Shown piece after piece: positions 58,829 to 64,000 of a stretch of 64,000 bases of DNA (its first letter is position 1; each line of letters opens with the position of its first letter). Source of the DNA: CAVYHX01 sp963768415 (GTDB taxonomy: Bacteria; Pseudomonadota; Gammaproteobacteria; UBA9214); assembly GCA_963768415.1 (NCBI GenBank), contig CAVYHX010000027.1, forward strand, positions 42,639 to 106,638, in the 5' to 3' direction. The notes under the pieces are model-generated. The model was given only the letters and a program-made list of their open reading frames with translations. It was not told where the DNA came from and did no database searches. The translations under genes were made by a program, and so were the position numbers.

Positions 58829-59542
58829 ATGGAGAAGACAAGAATGAGCGGTAATAAAGACTCGCTATTGACCCGGTTGGTAGACAGGGTGTTCCCTCGC
58901 ATGCCGGATTTCTATACTCTGCTCAATGACCAGTGTGACAACGCCATCGAGGCGATGGAGGTATTCGTCCAGTACATGGAAAGTGGCGACGACGCCTTGG
59001 CCAGCAAGGTGCGGGCACTTGAAAAGCATGGTGATAAACTCAAGGAACGGAATACCGACATACTCAACAAGTCGTTTTCCACTCCCATGGATCGCGAGGA
59101 TATCTATCGCGCGATTACCAGCATTGACCACATCGTCAATTATGCCAAGACCACAACCCGGGAAATTGATGTACTGAAAATCACGCCTGACAAGTATATG
59201 CTGGAACTCGCCCTGTTACTGAAAGAAGGCACCTACTCACTGCGCCAGGGATACCGCAAACTGAATGAACACCCAGGCCGGGCAGACGAGGACGCCAATG
59301 CAGCGCGCAAGGCGGAGCGTAGTTCTGAAAAGGTCTATCGCAGGGCGCTGGGAGAATTATTCAACGAGGAACGCTACCTCGAGGAACTGAAGAACCATAA
59401 AGAGGATACCACGGTGACGGCCGTGACTCTGGTCATCGAGATCTTCAAGCATCGTGAAATCTACCGCCACCTGTCCAATGCCGCCGATCGTCTGGCACGT
59501 GCCGGCGAAGTGCTGCATGACATCGTCGTCAAGATTTCATAA
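58829..59542 (+). CDS. DUF47 (PhoU-like) Pit accessory protein
   Basis: 237 residues from the ATG at 58829. An all-helical PhoU-like protein: DRVFPRMPDFYTLLNDQCDN, LEKHGDKLKERNTDILNKSF, PMDREDIYRAITSIDHIVNY and IFKHREIYRHLSNAADRLAR. Members of this family partner with Pit transporters and probably regulate phosphate uptake. Co-transcription with the upstream transporter is likely. Confidence 0.9.
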   Translation: MEKTRMSGNKDSLLTRLVDRVFPRMPDFYTLLNDQCDNAIEAMEVFVQYMESGDDALASKVRALEKHGDKLKERNTDILNKSFSTPMDREDIYRAITSIDHIVNYAKTTTREIDVLKITPDKYMLELALLLKEGTYSLRQGYRKLNEHPGRADEDANAARKAERSSEKVYRRALGELFNEERYLEELKNHKEDTTVTAVTLVIEIFKHREIYRHLSNAADRLARAGEVLHDIVVKIS

Positions 59543-59862
59543 CCAAACCGGCTGTGGCAGTGACACGGGCGCAGCCTCGTCCAGAAGCGGAGAGCGCCGC
59601 AAAAGGTTACTTGACGAACGACAACCGGGTTGATGGCTGCCGACAGCCATCTGAATCTAACTGTCAGAATTTAGAAGCAAACTTGCCGTTCGCTGGTCAT
59701 TTGTGCAGGTCAGGATCGGAACTTACAATTGTACCGAAGGGCGGCGCTCCTTCAGTTTGAATATGACCGTTTTTGACCGCACCAGGAAGTTCGGGCCGAA
59801 TTCAAAGGGTAACACCGATCCCATCACCGCGGGATCATCGTATCAGTACAAAGGAGATAACA
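59543..59862. other. Intergenic region, no supported gene
   Basis: 320 bases between the DUF47 gene and a small gene. It contains GTACCGAAGGGCGGCGCTCC near 59734, reminiscent of the GGCGCTCC repeat arm at 21.8 kb. A strong ribosome site AAAGGAGATAAC ends it. Confidence 0.35.
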
Positions 59863-60060
59863 ATGAAACTTTTATACGATGTCATCGAAGATGCTTATGA
59901 CGATACCACGCAGATCAGGACCATGACCGAGCAGGCGCAGATGCCGTCCGGTGACTGGCTGATCAGAACCACATTGTATACACCGCACAATATCAGCATG
60001 GATGTCACCCGCATTCGAGGGAAAAAAAGCAGGAAATCCCTGTACAAGGCGTTGCGCTAG
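59863..60060 (+). CDS. Small hypothetical protein (65 aa)
   Basis: 65 residues, ATG at 59863 with the strong ribosome site AAAGGAG 8 bases upstream. An acidic N-terminal half (MKLLYDVIEDAYDDTTQIRT) and a strongly basic C-terminus (RIRGKKSRKSLYKALR). No family is recognised. The ribosome site and charge pattern argue that it is translated. Confidence 0.5.
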   Translation: MKLLYDVIEDAYDDTTQIRTMTEQAQMPSGDWLIRTTLYTPHNISMDVTRIRGKKSRKSLYKALR

Positions 60061-60295
60061 GGATTGCTGTCCGGTCATTAGGCCCGGTGGCGAATTATCA
60101 AAGCAGGGTCGAAATGTATCCTGGTAAATCAGAATCAAAACACTATTCAATTTGATTGCTGTTTTTATTCGTGTTTGTGCGGCTGTATTAATGACTGTAT
60201 TCATAATGCCTATAAATAGGGTCTATGAAAACATGTTATTATTTACTGAAGTTTCTGCAGCAGCCGGAACTACACCGATTCCCAACGGAGCCTCC
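60061..60295. other. Intergenic region, AT-rich
   Basis: 235 bases. The stretch 60130-60250 is AT-rich (TTCAATTTGATTGCTG and so on) and plausibly carries the promoter of the next gene. No gene seen. Confidence 0.3.
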
Positions 60296-60703
60296 ATGAC
60301 CAAGCCCCCGTATAGACTGTTAATGTCGATCGCAATCTTTTGTACTGCATTCATGCTGCAGACGGCACACGCTGAACAAGCACCATCGAATCAACTCGCT
60401 ATCCAGTTACCGGATGTTGATCGCGAAGCACTTGCCGAACAGGTTAGGATGCTGCGCAGTCAGCTGATTCAGCGCAAGCAAGCGCTTGTACAGATCGTCA
60501 CGGACAGGATACTGGATAGCAGTGATGCCATCATAACTGCAATCATGCCGGGCGGACTGCTCTATGCCGGTTACAAAAAGGCCCGTTATGAGCAGGCGAA
60601 GAACGAGCTGGCCCGCGTCAGCGCCGATATCGATGAATACTCCGGCGACCTTCTGGCCATGCAGTTCAGCTCAGCACCAGTGGTCGTAGCGCAGCTGCCC
60701 TGA
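60296..60703 (+). CDS. Hypothetical secreted helical protein
   Basis: 135 residues from the ATG at 60296 (CGGAG just upstream). A signal peptide (LLMSIAIFCTAFMLQTAHA) is followed by a helical, Gln/Arg-rich region (DREALAEQVRMLRSQLIQRK), a hydrophobic-Gly segment SSDAIITAIMPGGLLYAGYK and a second helix (RYEQAKNELARVSADIDEY). This suggests a periplasmic or membrane-associated coiled coil. Family not recognised. Confidence 0.55.
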   Translation: MTKPPYRLLMSIAIFCTAFMLQTAHAEQAPSNQLAIQLPDVDREALAEQVRMLRSQLIQRKQALVQIVTDRILDSSDAIITAIMPGGLLYAGYKKARYEQAKNELARVSADIDEYSGDLLAMQFSSAPVVVAQLP

Positions 60704-61226
60704 AGTCGGCGCCCCTGTCTGACCATGAGAAACCATCCGTTCCCCGGGTGGCAGGATGTGCCCGTTCAGACAATTACGGACGTGCTATATCGGTCAGCCG
60801 TACCCGGCAATATATTCATGATACAGCTGCACATATTATCTTTGGCTTGCATGAACTTGTTACGTGCGGAGATAGTTTTGTCAGGGTGTCAGGATGACAC
60901 AATGACTGGTATCGGCCGGTCGTCCCCCATTGCCTGTCGACTGGCAAAGGGGTCACAAGGCGCGGCGAACGGCGAGTATCGGGGCTAATATGGTTATTGC
61001 TCCAGGGATGCTCTGATTAATTATTATCCCGTCATCCCGGCGCAGGCCGGAATGACGACACATCAGACCTTCCATAGATGTTCGCATCTCCGATGTCTCG
61101 GGAACTGGCATAGACCCGATCCGCCATGACCTGGGCACAGCAGCTGAAGCGCAGGTTCAATATCGATATCGACACCGGGATGATAAACTGACGGTTGGCC
61201 AATATTTCCGAAGAGGGCGCCCCAAA
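60704..61226. other. Intergenic region with one REP-like palindrome
   Basis: 523 bases. GTCATCCCGGC (61031-61041) and GCCGGAATGAC (61046-61056) form an 11-bp palindrome with one mismatch, the widespread GTCATTCCGGC type. A frame at 60725-60988 has no support. Nothing else was recognised. Confidence 0.55.
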
Positions 61227-61631
61227 ATGAGCATTCGAGCAATGCCACTCGCTGTGTTACTGCTAATCACTGCAGGTCAGGTAGCCTGCGAAAAAGTAGA
61301 GCAAGAGCAAGAGCAGCTGCAGATTCAGAAGGTGACCTACGCGGATGATGTGGACCCCATCATTCAGAACAATTGTGCTGGATGCCATGTGGCCGGACAG
61401 CAAGGCGCGGAGGAAAGTGGCCTTCTGCTTGATTCCTATGTATCACTAATGAAAGGTTCCCGATTCGGACCGGTTGTTGATCCGGGCTCTGCCATTACCA
61501 GTTCGCTGTATATCCTGGTTTCCGGTAATACCACGCTGACAGTCACTATGCCGCACGGTAAGGATCCACTCAGTGCTGAAGACATCGAGACCATTCGAGT
61601 CTGGATCGAAGATGGTGCAGTGGATAACTGA
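61227..61631 (+). CDS. Small monohaem c-type cytochrome
   Basis: 134 residues. An N-terminal export signal (MPLAVLLLITAGQVAC) could be a lipoprotein signal with Cys21, though the lipobox is imperfect. One haem motif C50-AGC-H54 (NNCAGCHVAG), and a later TVTMPHGKDPLSAEDIETIR where Met may be the axial ligand; IRVWIEDGA is typical of small cytochromes of this class. It is a periplasmic electron carrier with unknown partners. Confidence 0.8.
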   Translation: MSIRAMPLAVLLLITAGQVACEKVEQEQEQLQIQKVTYADDVDPIIQNNCAGCHVAGQQGAEESGLLLDSYVSLMKGSRFGPVVDPGSAITSSLYILVSGNTTLTVTMPHGKDPLSAEDIETIRVWIEDGAVDN

Positions 61632-61729
61632 TCCGTGCATTTTTTTATAGTTCTATACATATTTGCTATTTCGTGTCGCCTTGATCGGGCGTGATCTTGC
61701 GGATCAAAACTTCACACCGGGATAATTAT

Positions 61730-61984
61730 ATGTATGATGCCAACATTCTGGGTCTTGTTGCTGGCAGCCTTACTACCCTGGCATTCATACCCCAGGTACT
61801 TAAAATCTGGAAGTCCAAGCATGCCAGAGACATATCATCAGGTATGTTCTCGATTTTCAGCCTTGGTGTGCTGCTGTGGCTGATATACGGCATTCAGATT
61901 GAATCCTTGCCGGTAATCATCGCTAATGCCCTGACCCTGGGGTTATCGCTGGTGATTCTGGCCTTCAAGATTAAATACAAGTAG
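61730..61984 (+). CDS. SemiSWEET sugar transporter
   Basis: 84 residues from the ATG at 61730. A three-helix MtN3/PQ-loop half-transporter: GLVAGSLTTLAFIPQVLKIW holds the PQ motif, then DISSGMFSIFSLGVLLWLIY and IIANALTLGLSLVILAFKIK. SemiSWEETs act as dimers that move sugars or related small molecules. It is a single gene just before the MITE-like palindrome. Confidence 0.9.
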   Translation: MYDANILGLVAGSLTTLAFIPQVLKIWKSKHARDISSGMFSIFSLGVLLWLIYGIQIESLPVIIANALTLGLSLVILAFKIKYK

Positions 61985-61997
61985 CGATATCAAAAGA

Positions 61998-62085
61998 GGG
62001 GACAGTATACATAATTAATTTCGGCTTAAGTTGTAAGTCGAACCTGGTAAGTATTTCGATCCAGTCAATTAAGTATACTGTCCCC
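61998..62085. repeat. 88-bp MITE-like palindrome (GGGGACAGTATAC ends)
   Basis: Perfect 13-bp terminal inverted repeats GGGGACAGTATAC (61998-62010) and GTATACTGTCCCC (62073-62085); allowing one mismatch the arms extend to 19 bp. The centre is AT-rich with no coding capacity. This GGGGACAGTATAC type is known as a dispersed element, often linked to REP-associated (IS200-like) transposases. It may end both convergent genes. Confidence 0.85.
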
Positions 62086-62092
62086 GGATTTG

Positions 62093-62500
62093 TTAATTTT
62101 GTCCGCTGTCAGCCAGGGTCTTGTCGATGGCGTTAATAGCGCGCGTGTAACAGGCATCGATCGACTGCGTGTTTCCTGTCTTCAGCGCCTGCTGCAGATC
62201 ACTCAGTCCTTGTAACAGTTCGGGTGCGTCACAATACACCACGGCGCCGCGTAATTTGTGGGTGCAGGTCCCCAGCCCTTCGATATCTCCGCTGCGGTAA
62301 TGGCCGGACAGTTCAGTGCGGTATGCCGGTAACTCCAGCAACAGGTGCGCGAACAGTTCGCTGGACAGGGTTTGCGCCAGGCCTTTGAATCGATCCGCCG
62401 CTTCCGGTGTCCGCACGGGCGGATCGCGCGGTACCGGTGGATCCAGCAGCGCCCGAAGATGGCGCCTGAGGGTGCGGTAGACCCGTCCGCCCACAATCAC
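62093..62500 (-). CDS. HPt (histidine phosphotransfer) domain protein
   Basis: 135 residues with a GTG start at 62500 (the frame is open a little further up to a TAG near 62553). An HPt four-helix bundle with the phospho-acceptor in CTHKLRGAVVYCD (His81). HPt domains relay phosphate between receiver domains. In Pseudomonas-like genomes the hybrid kinase gacS, which ends in an HPt, is a neighbour of cysM; here no kinase or receiver part is visible upstream, so this is either a stand-alone HPt or a remnant. Confidence 0.65.
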   Translation of the reverse strand: MIVGGRVYRTLRRHLRALLDPPVPRDPPVRTPEAADRFKGLAQTLSSELFAHLLLELPAYRTELSGHYRSGDIEGLGTCTHKLRGAVVYCDAPELLQGLSDLQQALKTGNTQSIDACYTRAINAIDKTLADSGQN

Positions 62501-62743
62501 ACCGGCACCGTCAGGGGCATGGTATTTGCCCGCAGGGATAGCGTCGATTTGCTATGGAAATCACGGCAGCATGTACTCCGAACCGGTGTATGGTCGACTG
62601 CAACGCCTCGATACCATGGTAAAGCAGGCATTGCACCGTCAGCATTAACAGCTTGTCAAGCAGGGCTGGCAGATGTTGTCTCATATTTCCCGTTCTTGGG
62701 TATACTGTTTGCCCTGACTGACGCTGCAGCCCGGTTATATTAA

Positions 62744-63635
62744 ATGAATTTCCCAACTATCGAATCGACAATCGGCAATACGCCGCTGGTGCGCCTGCAG
62801 CGCTTGCCGGGCAAGACCAGCAACACCATCCTGGTCAAGCTGGAAGGCAACAACCCGGCCGGCTCGGTCAAGGACCGGCCGGCGCTGTCAGCATGATCCG
62901 GCGTGCCGAGGCGCGCGGCGAGATCAAGCCCGGCGACTACCCTGATCGAGGCCACCAGCGGCAACACCGGCATCGCGCTGGCCATGGCGGCGGCGATCCG
63001 GGGTTACCGCATGGTGCTGATCATGCCGGAGCACCTGAGCGTGGAGCGGCGCGCGGCCATGAAGGCCTTCGGCGCCGAAATCATCCTGGTCAGCAAGGCG
63101 GCGGCATGGAAGGCGCGCGCGATCTGGCCGAGGAGATGGAGGCGCGACGGCAAGGGCACAGGTGCTCGACCAGTTCGCCAACCCGGACAATCCGCGCGCC
63201 CACTACGAGGGCACCGGCCCCGAGATCTGGCGCGACACGCAGGGCAGGATCACCCATTTCGTCAGCGCCATGGGCACCACCGGCACCATCATGGGCGACT
63301 CGCGCTATCTGCAAGGAAGAACCCGGCAATCCGGATCGTCGGCGTGCAGCCGGCGGAGGGCGCCACCATTCCCGGCATCCGCAGCTGGCCGCAGGCCTAC
63401 CTGCCGAAGATCTTCGACGCGGCACGGGTCGATCAGACTATCGAGGTCGACCAGGCGGACGCCGACGGACGACCCGGCGCTGGCGGCACAGGAGGGCATC
63501 TTCGCCGGCATCTCCTCCGGCGGCGCGGTGGCGGCGGCCTTGACGCTGTCGCGGCAGGTCGAGAACGCCGTCATCGTGACCATCATCTGCGACCGCGGCG
63601 ACCGTTATCTGTCGACCGGCGTGTTTCCTGACTGA
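62744..63635 (+). CDS. cysM: Cysteine synthase B, several frameshifts
   Basis: About 297 residues when stitched, the normal CysM length. The N-terminus [20 protein letters not shown] is followed by [14 protein letters not shown] with the PLP Lys; after shifts near 62885, 62940, 63105, 63160, 63315 and 63465 one reads [47 protein letters not shown] and the end GGAVAAAL plus [15 protein letters not shown]. It joins O-acetylserine with sulfide or thiosulfate. The region is unusually GC-rich, which may explain the sequence errors. Confidence 0.88.
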
Positions 63636-64000
63636 ATGGCCTGTCCCCGTCACCGGGATTGCAGTACGCCACTGCTAGCAGTATTGCTGCTGGCAGCGTC
63701 GATACTGCCGGTGCATGCCTTCGACGCAGCCGACCTGACTCTGGGTAATCTGGAAGGTGAAGGATGGTCGGCCCGCGATCTCGCTGTACAGTTCGAATGG
63801 CTGGATGCCTCCCATGTCCGGGTGCAGCTGCAAGGCGGCAGCTGCGTCTCTGCCCGAGCCCTTGGGCAAGATCACCGCTGTGAGTGTGGAATGTGCTCGG
63901 GCCACGCTGGCGCCAACACAGTTGCGCTGCCCCGCCGGGTTGCTCAAGCTGCGCTCACCGGGCTATGGACCCCAGGCGATTCCTATTACCTTTACGTACC
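63636..64000 (+). CDS. Hypothetical exported protein (cut by window edge, one frameshift)
   Basis: ATG at 63636 directly abuts the cysM stop. A signal peptide (LLAVLLLAASILPVHAF) is followed by DLTLGNLEGEGWSARDLAVQ and WLDASHVRVQLQGGS, then a shift near 63850 gives EPLGKITAVSVECARATLAP, RCPAGLLKLRSPG and IPITFTY at the edge. The repeated beta-strand style is reminiscent of AsmA/YdbH-like periplasmic proteins, but too little is visible to assign a family. Confidence 0.55.
   Translation, partial: MACPRHRDCSTPLLAVLLLAASILPVHAFDAADLTLGNLEGEGWSARDLAVQFEWLDASHVRVQLQGGSCVSARALGQDHRCECGMCSGHAGANTVALPRRVAQAALTGLWTPGDSYYLYV

Noticed and set aside
60725..60988. 87-codon open frame
   Set aside because: No ribosome site, no recognised motif and Cys/Ser-rich random composition.

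Overview
The window is a chromosomal segment of a gammaproteobacterium. Protein families and gene order resemble Chromatiales/Ectothiorhodospiraceae-type sulfur bacteria, but I cannot name a genus. The evidence is an rsxABCDGE-nth block, an rpoE-rseA-rseB-rseC-degQ block running into lepA-lepB-rnc-era-recO-pdxJ-acpS, a purM-purN/DUF2066/CDP-alcohol transferase/hda neighbourhood, and exosortase/PEP-CTERM proteins. Almost all of it is core genome. I see no insertion sequence, phage, CRISPR array, rRNA or tRNA.

Layout. 0-6 kb: exosortase-EpsI fusion, a membrane protein, slyX, purT, pyk. 6-11 kb: YpfJ-type metallopeptidase, small membrane and secreted proteins, a TlpA-like thioredoxin, a tandem palindrome array and a CPA1 cation/proton antiporter. 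11-15.6 kb (minus strand): a four-gene MNIO RiPP operon made of an EGKCG-repeat precursor carrying two EF-hands, a DUF692 enzyme, a DUF2063 partner and a DoxX protein, followed by an FMN-dependent glutamate-synthase-like protein. 15.7-21.7 kb: nth and the Rsx electron-transport complex. 22-26 kb: metG, mrp, dcd. 26-31.5 kb: orphan cellulose synthase bcsA with PilZ domain plus bcsS, divergent from a large SLT-SPOR lytic transglycosylase. 31.5-39 kb: palindrome arrays, a PEP-CTERM protein, a DUF3108 protein, purN, purM, a DUF2066 protein, a CDP-alcohol phosphatidyltransferase, hda. 39-44 kb: WrbA-like flavoprotein, arsC, class I fumarase, TlpA-like protein, acylphosphatase, nadB. 44.5-55.6 kb: the sigma-E envelope-stress operon and the translation/RNA/DNA maintenance operon. 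55.6-62 kb: a looser accessory stretch with repeats, an AT-rich methyltransferase, a Pit phosphate transporter with its DUF47 partner, small proteins, a monohaem cytochrome, a SemiSWEET and a MITE-like palindrome. 62-64 kb: an HPt protein, cysM, and the start of a secreted or periplasmic protein cut by the window edge.

The most distinctive item is the RiPP operon at 12.7-15.5 kb. Its exported precursor has eight EGKCG motifs plus one EGNCG, interrupted by two canonical EF-hand loops. The enzyme, partner and DoxX proteins match HvfB/C and GigA/B/T-type copper or gold responsive systems. The EF-hands suggest a metallophore or copper-buffering peptide that also senses or binds calcium.

Caution: at least sixteen genes, including normally intact ones (lepA, acpS, pdxJ, rsxD/G/E, purN, cysM), are interrupted by one or a few single-base shifts that leave the rest of the protein well conserved. 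I read most of these as residual sequencing or assembly errors rather than real pseudogenes, and give the full extent of each gene with the break noted.
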